Of a stretch of DNA of 64,000 nucleotides, positions 26,087 through 33,996 are shown piece after piece. The stretch covers positions 1,611,001 through 1,675,000 of the forward strand of contig NZ_PGEP01000001.1 in the NCBI RefSeq assembly GCF_002797445.1. Direction: 5' to 3'. The stretch is from Acidovorax sp. 69 (GTDB lineage: Bacteria > Pseudomonadota > Gammaproteobacteria > Burkholderiales > Burkholderiaceae_C). The first letter of the stretch is position 1. Each line of letters begins with the position of its first letter. Position numbers and translations under genes: made by a program. The notes under the pieces were generated by a model that ran no database searches, was not told the origin of the DNA, and was given only the letters and a program-made list of their open reading frames with translations.

Positions 26087-27061
26087 TTAGTCATTCAGAA
26101 TTCTCTGGGCAAGCTCCAAGGCGTCCTTGGGGCTCAGCCAGTCAGGGCGTGTGCGGCCCTTTGCAGTGTCACAACTAAGCACTGCATCGATCATCTGTCC
26201 GGGAATGCCGGTGAGACCAACTCGCGCACCCACAAGCCCTCCGACGATGCAGGCATTCGTATCTGTATCGCCTCCATACCCTAGGACATTTTGCAGTGCA
26301 TCGAAAAACGGGGTACCGCGCAGCATGTGATGAAAAGCATGGACAAAGGCGATACGCACAAACCCCATGCTGGGTTGTCCGTCTGGCAACTTGCCATTTG
26401 AGGCGTCTTCAAGCCATCCGTACACTTCCGCGGAGTCGCTTTTTGGGGCAAGTGAGAGTGCCCAGTTCGCCAGTTCAAACGCACCCATGCTGTCATCGGG
26501 ATGGAGTAGCAAATGCCGGATGGCAACAACGTAGGCGGCGCCGGCCCACAGGCAGCTTGGATTCGGATGAGTGAGGCGTGTATCGCCGCACGCAGCTCTC
26601 ACCGCATCTTCAGGTGACACTCCTGTAGACCAGATGCCCAGCGCACTGGCTCTCATCAGAGCTCCATTCGCCTTGGAGCCCATGTTGTAAATCGCCGCTC
26701 TGCTGGAAACGGCATCGGCTATGGCCTCACCGACTTCGATCGGTCCGCCGAGTGCAGCATAAGTAGCCTGCCCCATGTCAAAGGGCTTGCTGGCGACCCA
26801 TGCGCGATAGTTGGCCGCGACCTTCTCTCGTGGAAATTGCAAAGAACCTGCGAGGGAACGGGCGAGCGAGAGAGTCATCTCTCCATCGTCTGTGATTTGG
26901 CCTGGAGCCAGTCCAAAGACGCCTCCGCCTTTCATCGCCAACGCTTCTGCCACATCTGCTTGCGTAGGCTTTCTTCCCAGGAACTCCAATCGAGATCCTG
27001 CGGCGTCGCCGACCAACGCGCCGAGCAAGCATCCTTGAGCCAAGTTCCGGATGGAATTCAT
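26087..27061 (-). CDS. ADP-ribosylglycohydrolase family protein
   Basis: This 324-residue DraG-type hydrolase has the metal-binding marks GALVGDAAGS, ITDDGEMTLSLARSL and GGDTDTNACIVGGLVGAR. The family removes ADP-ribose from arginine or other acceptors, or acts on free ADP-ribose derivatives, using a two-metal site; the Asp residues needed are present. It is the last gene of a minus-strand operon whose divergent regulator is NrtR, a sensor of ADP-ribose/NAD metabolites, which fits a role in NAD-linked ADP-ribose turnover. Its GC content is visibly lower than flanking genes. Confidence 0.88.
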   Translation of the reverse strand: MNSIRNLAQGCLLGALVGDAAGSRLEFLGRKPTQADVAEALAMKGGGVFGLAPGQITDDGEMTLSLARSLAGSLQFPREKVAANYRAWVASKPFDMGQATYAALGGPIEVGEAIADAVSSRAAIYNMGSKANGALMRASALGIWSTGVSPEDAVRAACGDTRLTHPNPSCLWAGAAYVVAIRHLLLHPDDSMGAFELANWALSLAPKSDSAEVYGWLEDASNGKLPDGQPSMGFVRIAFVHAFHHMLRGTPFFDALQNVLGYGGDTDTNACIVGGLVGARVGLTGIPGQMIDAVLSCDTAKGRTRPDWLSPKDALELAQRILND

Positions 27062-27459
27062 ACTTTCCTTCCCAAGGAAAACTGCTCCAGCTGCGTACAG
27101 GTATCGACATCAAAAGGAGGCATGTCGGGTGCATCTTCAGCCATCCACCGACGTAGTTCTCGAGTGACGAAGTCTGCAAACACTGCCATCGAGTCCTGAT
27201 CGTTAGGAATCGATTCGCCTGTCGGCCCCAGAGCCCGAAAACTCCACAGATAGCCCATCCAAGTGACTCGCAGCCACACGTTACCATCCTTACCGCGCCA
27301 GAAGTCTGCGACGGAAGACTGGGGTCCGGAAAAGCCACCCAGAATTGTGCAGCCCACTCCTGGCACTACGCAGCGCCTCAGACCCTTCGCGTAAAACGCA
27401 GGCAGGCCTGTCACCCTGAAGGCGCTAGTTGGACTCAAGGCTAGTCCATTTCTTGCCAA
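27058..27459 (-). CDS. Hypothetical protein in the NrtR-linked operon
   Basis: This 133-residue unknown has no signal peptide or membrane segment. Its stop overlaps the ADP-ribosylglycohydrolase start by 4 bases, so the genes are coupled. The start is uncertain: TTG 27459 has AAGGA upstream but overlaps the preceding gene by 35 bp; GTG 27414 lies just after that gene's stop. A Trp-rich stretch (VADFWRGKDGNVWLRVTWMGYLW) gives it the look of a small beta-rich protein. I recognise no family. Confidence 0.6.
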   Translation of the reverse strand: MARNGLALSPTSAFRVTGLPAFYAKGLRRCVVPGVGCTILGGFSGPQSSVADFWRGKDGNVWLRVTWMGYLWSFRALGPTGESIPNDQDSMAVFADFVTRELRRWMAEDAPDMPPFDVDTCTQLEQFSLGRKV

Positions 27460-27997
27460 AGAGTTCCTTGCTGTCCGTTACCAATGGGCCGAACTCGTGG
27501 GTCTCAGGATTGAGAATGCGGTAGCCTGTCTCTGCCTTTTTCTTGGTATTCCATTGGTACAGCAGCACCTTGCCAATCTGGTAGCGATCGGCCACGCGTT
27601 CCATGCGTGCGATGTCCTCAGCTGACGGTGTCTTTGCAGCGCCACCCTTGACCTGAATGAGCATGATGTCCAAGAGATCGAGATGCTTGAGATCGGCGTC
27701 CTCGGGTTCCTCTGAGAGGTCCCAACGCTTTCTGATGGCCAGGATGTCAACGATGCCTGCTGATTCACGGCCCTTCGGCCCTGGAAAGTCGACCCATTGC
27801 CAGCGGCCACCATGTTTTCGTGATTCGCGGATCAAGTGGGCCTTGGCCAATGTCGTAGCCTTCTTTGCAGTATCGATGGCACTTTTTGCAGCCTCCTGCC
27901 ATTTTTTGGCCGTACCAGCTCCATCAATCGATGTGCCCTGTTCTGGCGTATCGACGTAACTGGCAACCTCCGTTGGAATATTGATCTTTTTACGCAT
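27425..27997 (-). CDS. Nuclease-like protein, possible PD-(D/E)XK fold
   Basis: This 190-residue soluble protein contains SAGIVDILAI followed about 30 residues later by IMLIQVKGG. The Asp ... Gln-x-Lys spacing on two predicted strands resembles the PD-(D/E)XK nuclease core with Gln replacing Glu, and is followed by a helix and a KVLLYQW strand. The N-terminal part is a Lys/Ala-rich helix. ATG 27997 (MRKKINIP) overlaps the phosphatase stop by 8 bp; ATG 28015 is an alternative. The fold is inferred from pattern only and catalytic activity is doubtful. Confidence 0.6.
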   Translation of the reverse strand: MRKKINIPTEVASYVDTPEQGTSIDGAGTAKKWQEAAKSAIDTAKKATTLAKAHLIRESRKHGGRWQWVDFPGPKGRESAGIVDILAIRKRWDLSEEPEDADLKHLDLLDIMLIQVKGGAAKTPSAEDIARMERVADRYQIGKVLLYQWNTKKKAETGYRILNPETHEFGPLVTDSKELFGKKWTSLESN

Positions 27998-28937
27998 CAG
28001 GGCCTCCCGCAACAAAGAAATTCTTGGTGCTCAGTTCAGACTCACCGTCCCAACGGTAAGCGACCAGCGGACCACCTTTCCCTGCGCTGTAATCAACACA
28101 CGCAATCTTGCTGCCCTGAAGCACCGGCTTGCCCTGCATCCAGTAGTGGCCAATGAAAACCGGCTTGCACTGATCGTAAGTCGGTCTGCTTTGCGCTGGC
28201 ACAGTCACCTTAGGCAGCGACATGCGCGCCTCGTCAGGCATGAGCGCTAAATCTCTGTAGCTATGGCTGTTTTCGTCCCACCAGCGAATTCGGACATTGC
28301 GCCGCTCGTGCCCGTCCTTGTCGAGAAACGCGTGCCTGTCAGGGAGCGCGACTTCCAAGCCTTTGGTCAAACCCTCAACGGCTTGAAATACCGAGTCGCC
28401 CTGACGGCTCGCCCGGACCATCAACTCCCTGGTCAATGTTTGCGACGGCCCCATTAGAGGTTTCAGTTCCGAGATGTAGTCGTCATGCCAACAAGCATGA
28501 ATTACTCGCAATTCGGGTAGGTCCAGCCACAGCGGCAGGGTGAGGAACCACTCGATGATTTCATCGTGTAGCCGCGTCCCTTCAACCTCCGCCAGGAAAT
28601 GCTGGTGCTGTAGACGGTTCTTGGATCCGGTTTCACCGTGGCGAGGACGCAGAAAGTGCCCTTGTGCGGCACCTGCTGGGTCTGCGGTGTGCCACGCAAT
28701 GGCATTGAACTCGTGATTCCCTAGGATTGCCAGGGCATTTTGAGACTCCACCATGGCCCGAACGATCCTGTACGTGTCCACCTGTCGAGGGCCCCTGTCG
28801 ATGTAGTCGCCCACAAAGATGGCTTTCCGGTGGGGGTGCTGAAATGCCCCGGCTTTAAGCCGATACCCCATCCCTTCCAAGAGAGCCTCTAACTTGCTCG
28901 CCTGACCATGTACGTCTCCGATGATGTCGTAGCCCAT
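27990..28937 (-). CDS. Calcineurin-like metallophosphoesterase (PrpA/Ap4A-hydrolase type)
   Basis: This 315-residue protein has the full phosphoesterase signature: IGDVHGQ (D-x-H), GDYIDRG, LGNHEFNA, a later VIHACWHDD and FIGHYW. Such enzymes act on phosphoproteins or on dinucleoside polyphosphates. AGAGGGG lies 4 bases before the ATG. It is the first gene of the minus-strand operon and is divergent from nrtR, with a 60-bp shared promoter region. The neighbours suggest nucleotide or ADP-ribose chemistry rather than protein dephosphorylation (inference). Confidence 0.87.
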   Translation of the reverse strand: MGYDIIGDVHGQASKLEALLEGMGYRLKAGAFQHPHRKAIFVGDYIDRGPRQVDTYRIVRAMVESQNALAILGNHEFNAIAWHTADPAGAAQGHFLRPRHGETGSKNRLQHQHFLAEVEGTRLHDEIIEWFLTLPLWLDLPELRVIHACWHDDYISELKPLMGPSQTLTRELMVRASRQGDSVFQAVEGLTKGLEVALPDRHAFLDKDGHERRNVRIRWWDENSHSYRDLALMPDEARMSLPKVTVPAQSRPTYDQCKPVFIGHYWMQGKPVLQGSKIACVDYSAGKGGPLVAYRWDGESELSTKNFFVAGGPDA

Positions 28938-28949
28938 GAGACCCCTCTT

Positions 28950-28997
28950 AGTTGCATAATGCCACTATTGTGCATGTGTTAGTGGTGATTTGCAACT
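28950..28997. promoter_or_regulatory. Nested symmetric dyads between nrtR and its divergent operon
   Basis: Outer arms AGTTGCA (28950-28956) and TGCAACT (28991-28997) and inner arms CCACTA (28962-28967) and TAGTGG (28980-28985) share one centre, with equal 5-base gaps on both sides. The element abuts the nrtR ATG at 28998. It is a strong candidate for the NrtR operator controlling both directions. Confidence 0.6.
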
Positions 28998-29657
28998 ATG
29001 GTCAAGAATCGCGAACTTTTCCCACTCGTCAGCGTTGATATCGCGTTGTTTAGCGTGGTCGAAGAGCGCCTCAAAGTGTTGCTGGTGAAACGGGCCCAAG
29101 AGCCCGAAGTTGGGCAATGGGCGTTGCCTGGTGGCGTCCTCAAACCTCATCTGGACAACTCGCTCGAAGCGACAGCTCGCCGAGTGCTTGCTGACAAGGT
29201 GGCCATCGACTTGCCGCACCTGCAGGAGGTCAAGACCTACAGCGGACCGGACCGAGACCCCAGAGGGTGGTCCATCGCCGTCTTGTTCTACGCCCTATTG
29301 CCTTTGGACAAGACAGATGCCGTTGTCCGCAACAAGATAGAAGCGGTGGCTTGGATGGACGTCGTGTCTCCCAAGCGCCGCCTGGCCTTTGACCACTCCG
29401 ACCAATTGGAACTAGCGATTCAGAAGCTGCGGGCTAAAGTGGCTGCAGATGTACTTCCCCTGCACCTGCTGCCCGAGCGCTTCACGTTGTCGCAGTTGCA
29501 GAAGGTGGTTGAAGCTATCTTGGGTCATCCTCTGGACAAAAGTTCTTTTCGACGACGGCTCAAGTCATCGGAAGACATCATTGAGACCGACGAGTTTGTG
29601 CGAGGTGCACAACGTCCTGCGCAAGTTTTCAGAGCGAGGCAGGATTTTTCATTTTAG
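28998..29657 (+). CDS. nrtR: NrtR-type Nudix-related transcriptional regulator
   Basis: This 219-residue protein has an N-terminal Nudix fold (VSVDIALFSV, VLLVKRAQEPEVGQWALPGG) and a C-terminal winged helix (FTLSQLQKVVEAILG, DKSSFRRRLK). The Nudix box is degenerate: the catalytic Glu cluster is replaced (EATARRVLADK), as expected for a sensor that binds ADP-ribose-type ligands without hydrolysing them. NrtR proteins repress NAD-biosynthesis and related genes; here the divergent operon ends in an ADP-ribosylglycohydrolase. The start is immediately after the nested dyad. Confidence 0.85.
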   Translation: MVKNRELFPLVSVDIALFSVVEERLKVLLVKRAQEPEVGQWALPGGVLKPHLDNSLEATARRVLADKVAIDLPHLQEVKTYSGPDRDPRGWSIAVLFYALLPLDKTDAVVRNKIEAVAWMDVVSPKRRLAFDHSDQLELAIQKLRAKVAADVLPLHLLPERFTLSQLQKVVEAILGHPLDKSSFRRRLKSSEDIIETDEFVRGAQRPAQVFRARQDFSF

Positions 29658-30002
29658 GAAGAGGAAGGCTCTCTTGGAGACCCCTGTGCTGGTCTCATTT
29701 CCCCGGACACCTCGATAGATGGAATCCACCTGGACGAGGGACATGACTGTTGACGGTAACTGCATTATTGGTGGCGGGCCTGAGCTTGGCGGCGGCTTGG
29801 CCAGAGCGCTGGGATACCAAGATCAAGTCATGGAGCGGCAAGTTCGAGGCACTCATCGAGATGCTCCGGCCAGGCGGCCCGCCACCTGCTCCATGACCGG
29901 TAGTGATCGAAGCGGTCATTGAACGTGTAGATATCCAACGCCCGCAACCAGCCTGGAGCTGTCTCTAACCCTTCGATAGTTTTCCCGTGGATCTTTGCAA
30001 GC
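29658..30002. other. 345-bp gap with a possible gene remnant
   Basis: No intact gene is supported. It contains the right 16-bp direct repeat and, on the minus strand (29828-30013), a 61-codon frame starting at GTG inside the end of the LysR gene (IELAKIHGKTIEGLETAPGW, then a Trp/Arg-rich end). That frame has protein-like composition and could be a relic of an accessory gene, but has no clear ribosome site or family. Confidence 0.4.
29946..29961 (+). repeat. 16-bp direct repeat, right copy
   Basis: It is identical to 26024-26039, in the same orientation, 3.9 kb away. It lies about 290 bp after the nrtR stop codon. Confidence 0.5.
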
Positions 30003-30911
30003 TCAATTCGCACGCCCCGCGCATTCCCCCACCACCCAATCCTTGAACGCCTTCACCAGCGGTGTCTGCGCGCGCGCCTCGGGGTACACCAGGTAATACG
30101 CATCGGTGCTCGTCAGCACCTGGTCTGACAGCTCCACCAGGCTCCCTGCCGCCAGCTCCTGCTCGATCAAAAAACGCGGCAGCAGCGCCGCCCCCAGGTG
30201 GGAGACCGCAGCCTGCGCAATCATGGCGAAGTGTTCAGACTGCGGGCCGCGCAGGGCCAGAGCCGTGGGGGCGCCCACCAGCTCAAACCATTCGGCCCAT
30301 TGTGTGGGGCGGGTGCTTTGCTGCAGCAGCACCACGCGGGTGAGGTCTTGCGGGGTGTGAATGCCGTGGCGGTCGCGGTAGGTGGGGCTGCACACGGGCA
30401 CGGTTTCTTCGTGCATCAGGTATTCGCACACAGCGCCCGCCCAGTGCGGTGTGCCGAAGTGGATGGCCGCGTCAAACGGTGTGCCCCCAAAGTCAAAGGG
30501 CTCGGTGCGCGCCGAGAAGTTGACCATGGCCTCGGGGTGCAGCGCCATAAAGCCGCCGAGGCGGGGGATGAGCCAGCGGGTGCCCAGGGTGGGCAGCACG
30601 GCCAGGTTGAGCAGGCCGTCGGTGCTGGAGAACGCCATGGCTTTTTGCGTGCTGGCCGACAGCTGCTGCAGCACGTTTTGCACGTCGGCGGCATAGACGC
30701 GGCCTGCGTCGGTCAGCACCACACGCTGGCGCACGCGGTGGAAGAGGGCGGTGCCGATTTGGTCTTCCAGCTGGCGGATCTGGCGCGACACGGCGCTTTG
30801 CGTGAGGTGCAATTCCTCTGCCGCGCGCGATACGCTTTGGTGCCGGGCGGCGGCTTCAAAGGCCAGCAAATCGGCGGTGGATGGCAAAAAGGCGCGGCGC
30901 AGCAGGGTCAT
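30003..30911 (-). CDS. LysR-family transcriptional regulator
   Basis: This 302-residue protein has an N-terminal helix-turn-helix of GcvA/LysR type (FEAAARHQSVSRAAEELHLT, QSAVSRQIRQLE) and a C-terminal effector-binding domain. It is transcribed away from the aldehyde dehydrogenase gene and is the likely activator of the 31167-37851 catabolic cluster. The shared intergenic region contains a perfect 13-bp inverted repeat. Confidence 0.9.
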   Translation of the reverse strand: MTLLRRAFLPSTADLLAFEAAARHQSVSRAAEELHLTQSAVSRQIRQLEDQIGTALFHRVRQRVVLTDAGRVYAADVQNVLQQLSASTQKAMAFSSTDGLLNLAVLPTLGTRWLIPRLGGFMALHPEAMVNFSARTEPFDFGGTPFDAAIHFGTPHWAGAVCEYLMHEETVPVCSPTYRDRHGIHTPQDLTRVVLLQQSTRPTQWAEWFELVGAPTALALRGPQSEHFAMIAQAAVSHLGAALLPRFLIEQELAAGSLVELSDQVLTSTDAYYLVYPEARAQTPLVKAFKDWVVGECAGRAN

Positions 30912-30957
30912 GGAGGTAGAGCGCAGAGGTCATGCGGTGGGGGAATGAGCGACGTTG

Positions 30958-31010
30958 GCGGCCTGCGCACTGTTTTGGGTCGCGGTGCATACGGATTGTG
31001 CGCAGGCCGC
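30958..31010. promoter_or_regulatory. Perfect 13-bp inverted repeat between lysR and the aldehyde dehydrogenase
   Basis: GCGGCCTGCGCAC (30958-30970) and GTGCGCAGGCCGC (30998-31010) are separated by 27 bases. Placement and symmetry fit a dimer-of-dimers operator for the LysR protein, or a leader hairpin. Confidence 0.45.
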
Positions 31011-31166
31011 TCTGCAATTTTCAAGCACTTCATGCAGATTTGTGATGAAGTAGTTCCAATTTTTTGCTATCCAGCCCCCAGTGATTGGCGGATATTGGCG
31101 CCATGTTTGCGTAGGTTCTCTTGCGCTTTTGTGTTTCTCTGCCCCGTTTCACCTTTGCGAGCCGCC

Positions 31167-32702
31167 ATGTCTGCCACCTCTGCTGCTACCCCTCTTGTGT
31201 CTGAAGTCGATCAACTCTTGCAGCGCCTGGGCGTGCCTCGCAGCGCTTACACCGGTGGCACGCTGGCGGCGCGCTCGCCCATCACGGGCGAGGTGCTGGC
31301 CCAGGTGCCGCAGCAAAGCCCGGCCGACGCCACGGCTGCCATTGGCCGCGCGCATGCAGCCTTTTTGGCGTGGCGCAATGTGCCCGCGCCGCGCCGGGGC
31401 GAGCTGGTGCGCCTGCTGGGCGAAGAGCTGCGCGCTGCCAAGGCCGACCTGGGCTTGCTCGTGACCATTGAGGCGGGCAAGATTCCGTCCGAGGGCCTGG
31501 GCGAGGTGCAGGAGATGATCGACATCTGTGACTTTGCCGTGGGCCTGTCGCGCCAGCTGTACGGCCTGACGATTGCCACCGAGCGAGTGGGCCACCGCAT
31601 GATGGAAACCTGGCACCCGCTGGGCGTGTGCGGCGTGATCTCGGCCTTCAACTTCCCGGTGGCTGTGTGGTCGTGGAACGCCGCGCTGGCGCTGGTGTGT
31701 GGTGATTCGGTGGTGTGGAAGCCGTCCGAGAAAACCCCGCTCACGGCCCTGGCCACGCACGCCATCGCGCAGCGCGCCATCGCCCGTTTTGGAAGTGACG
31801 CGCCCGAGGGCCTGCTGGAGCTGATCGTGGGCCAGCGCGCCATTGGCGAGGTGCTGGTGGATGACGCCCGCGTGCCCGTGCTGTCGGCCACAGGCTCTAC
31901 CGCCATGGGCCGCAGCGTGGGCCCGCGCCTGGCAGCGCGGTTTGCGCGCGGCATCTTGGAGCTGGGCGGCAACAACGCGGCCATCGTGGCCCCCACAGCG
32001 GACCTGGATTTGGCCTTGCGTGGCATCGCGTTTGCCGCTATGGGTACGGCCGGCCAGCGCTGCACCACGCTGCGCCGTCTGTTTGTGCACGAGAGCATTT
32101 ACGACCAGCTGGTGCCCCAGCTGACCAAGGTGTACGCCAACGTGCAGGTGGGCGACCCGCGCACTGCGAGCACGCTGGTGGGCCCGCTGATCGACCGCCC
32201 CGCGTTTGACGGCATGCAAAAAGCGTTGGAGCAAAGCCGCGCGCTGGGTGCCATGGTGCACGGTGGTGGCCGCGTGGAAGGCATCGGCGGTGTGGATGCG
32301 TATTACGTGCGCCCCGCGCTGGTCGAGTTGCAAAAACACGAAGGCCCTGCGCTGCACGAAACCTTTGCGCCCATCCTGTACGTGGTGCGCTACAGCACCT
32401 TCGACGAAGCCATCGCCATGAACAACGCTGTGGGCGCGGGCCTGTCGTCGTCGATCTTTACGCTGAACGTGCGTGAGGCTGAGTTGTTTATGTCGGCTGC
32501 GGGCTCGGACTGCGGCATTGCCAATGTGAACATCGGCCCGAGCGGTGCCGAAATTGGCGGCGCGTTTGGCGGGGAGAAGGAAACCGGCGGTGGCCGCGAA
32601 GCGGGCTCGGACAGCTGGAAGGCCTACATGCGCCGCGCCACCAACACCATCAACTACTCCACCGCGCTGCCTCTGGCACAGGGCGTGACGTTTGATGTGT
32701 AG
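31167..32702 (+). CDS. amaB: Piperideine-6-carboxylate / 2-aminoadipate semialdehyde dehydrogenase (AmaB, ALDH7 family)
   Basis: This 511-residue NAD-dependent aldehyde dehydrogenase of the antiquitin (ALDH7) type shows ISAFNFPVAVWSWN, VLSATGSTAMGR, ELGGNNAAIV (catalytic-base Glu) and GTAGQRCTTLRR (catalytic Cys). Members oxidise 2-aminoadipate 6-semialdehyde in lysine/pipecolate breakdown. ATG 31167 is chosen from family length; the long open frame upstream is antisense to lysR. The downstream FAD oxidase, binding protein and aminotransferase fit an amino-acid catabolic operon. Confidence 0.87.
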   Translation: MSATSAATPLVSEVDQLLQRLGVPRSAYTGGTLAARSPITGEVLAQVPQQSPADATAAIGRAHAAFLAWRNVPAPRRGELVRLLGEELRAAKADLGLLVTIEAGKIPSEGLGEVQEMIDICDFAVGLSRQLYGLTIATERVGHRMMETWHPLGVCGVISAFNFPVAVWSWNAALALVCGDSVVWKPSEKTPLTALATHAIAQRAIARFGSDAPEGLLELIVGQRAIGEVLVDDARVPVLSATGSTAMGRSVGPRLAARFARGILELGGNNAAIVAPTADLDLALRGIAFAAMGTAGQRCTTLRRLFVHESIYDQLVPQLTKVYANVQVGDPRTASTLVGPLIDRPAFDGMQKALEQSRALGAMVHGGGRVEGIGGVDAYYVRPALVELQKHEGPALHETFAPILYVVRYSTFDEAIAMNNAVGAGLSSSIFTLNVREAELFMSAAGSDCGIANVNIGPSGAEIGGAFGGEKETGGGREAGSDSWKAYMRRATNTINYSTALPLAQGVTFDV

Positions 32703-32725
32703 CCCACGTGCTGGCAGCCCCATCC

Positions 32726-33922
32726 ATGTCTATCTCTAACGGCCAACACCCCATCGTCATCATCGGCGGTGGCGTCATCGGCAGTGCGATTGCGTACTTC
32801 CTCACGCTGCAGCATCCGGGCTGCGAGGTGGTGGTGGTCGAGCGCGATCCGACCTATGCGCGCGCTTCGTCGGCGCTGTCGGCCAGCTCGATTCGCCAGC
32901 AGTTTTCGACCGACATCAACATCCAGATATCGGCCTACGGCATCGGCTTTTTACGCAACGTGGGCACGCTGCTGGCCTGCAACGGCGATGTGCCCGACAT
33001 CGGTCTGCACGAAGGCGGCTACCTGTACCTGGCCACCCAGGCAGGCGAGGCCACGCTGCGCGAGAACCATGCGTTGCAAAAGCAATACGGTGCCGATGTG
33101 GCGCTGCTGAGCCCGCAGCAATTGGCCGAGCGCTTTCCGTGGCTGGCGCTGCAGGACGTGGTGCTGGGCTCGCTGGGCCTGTCGGGCGAGGGCTGGTTTG
33201 ACGGCTACCTGCTGTTGACCGCGCTGCGCAAAAAGGCACAGAGCCAGGGCGTGCGCTATGTGGCCGATGATGCGGTGGGGCTGGACACGGCGGCCAGCGA
33301 CGGCGTGCTGCATGTGAACGCAGTACGCCTGCAAAGCGGCGCCGTGCTGCCTTGCCGCTACGCCGTGAACGCCGGTGGACCCTGGGCAGCAGCCATTGCG
33401 GGATGGGCTGGCATTGATCTGCCCGTGGTAGGCAAGCGCCGCACGGTGTTCAACCTCGCCAGCCCCGCAGCGCTGCCGGGTTGCCCGCTGCTCATCGACA
33501 CCAGCGGTATCTGGCTGCGGCCTGAGGGCAAAGGCTTCATCTGCGGCTTTGCGCCCGACGCCGACAACGACGCCGACTTTGCCCCGCTGGAGCCCGAGTA
33601 CGACGCGTTTGACAACCACATCTGGCCCCTGCTTGCCGAGCGCATCCCGGGCTTTGAGGCGCTGCGCATGCAGGGCGCCTGGGCGGGCTACTACGAGATG
33701 AACACGTTCGATCACAACGCCATCGTGGGCCTGCACCCGGCGTGCGACAACCTGGTGTTTGCCAACGGCTTCTCGGGCCACGGCTTGCAGCAATGCCCGG
33801 CCGTGGGGCGGGGTCTGGCAGAGCTGATGTTGGCCGGCAGCTACCAGAGCCTGGACCTGTCGCCGCTGTCCATCGAGCGCATTGCGCGCAACGCGCCGCT
33901 GCTCGAAAAGAACGTGATCTGA
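32726..33922 (+). CDS. FAD-dependent amino-acid oxidase (DadA/pipecolate-oxidase type)
   Basis: This 398-residue flavoprotein has the N-terminal FAD motif PIVIIGGGVIGSAIA and a C-terminal NGFSGHGLQQCPAVGR segment. The family oxidises secondary or D-amino acids. Next to an AmaB-type dehydrogenase, L-pipecolate oxidation (AmaA role) is the leading hypothesis: the product piperideine-6-carboxylate would be the AmaB substrate. ATG 32726 (MSISNGQ) gives the expected N-terminus; a GTG at 32708 adds six residues. Confidence 0.87.
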   Translation: MSISNGQHPIVIIGGGVIGSAIAYFLTLQHPGCEVVVVERDPTYARASSALSASSIRQQFSTDINIQISAYGIGFLRNVGTLLACNGDVPDIGLHEGGYLYLATQAGEATLRENHALQKQYGADVALLSPQQLAERFPWLALQDVVLGSLGLSGEGWFDGYLLLTALRKKAQSQGVRYVADDAVGLDTAASDGVLHVNAVRLQSGAVLPCRYAVNAGGPWAAAIAGWAGIDLPVVGKRRTVFNLASPAALPGCPLLIDTSGIWLRPEGKGFICGFAPDADNDADFAPLEPEYDAFDNHIWPLLAERIPGFEALRMQGAWAGYYEMNTFDHNAIVGLHPACDNLVFANGFSGHGLQQCPAVGRGLAELMLAGSYQSLDLSPLSIERIARNAPLLEKNVI

Positions 33923-33946
33923 GCAGCATCGTTGCTGCCCGTTTTT
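33923..33946 (+). terminator. Weak hairpin plus T-run between the FAD oxidase and the binding protein
   Basis: GCAGCA, 4 bases, TGCTGC followed by CCGTTTTT. The stem is only 6 bp, so this may be a partial terminator or an mRNA processing hairpin that sets different levels of the binding protein. Confidence 0.4.
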
Positions 33947-33996
33947 CCTCACCCTTTTCTCAACCTGCCAACCACAACACATCAGGAGACAACGAC

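Noticed and set aside
29658..30002. An insertion-sequence fragment
   Set aside because: No transposase motif or terminal inverted repeat was found; only a short remnant frame and a 16-bp direct repeat are present.
30198..31166. Long upstream extension of the AmaB-type dehydrogenase frame
   Set aside because: It is antisense to the LysR gene with no conserved sequence; the enzyme begins at 31167.
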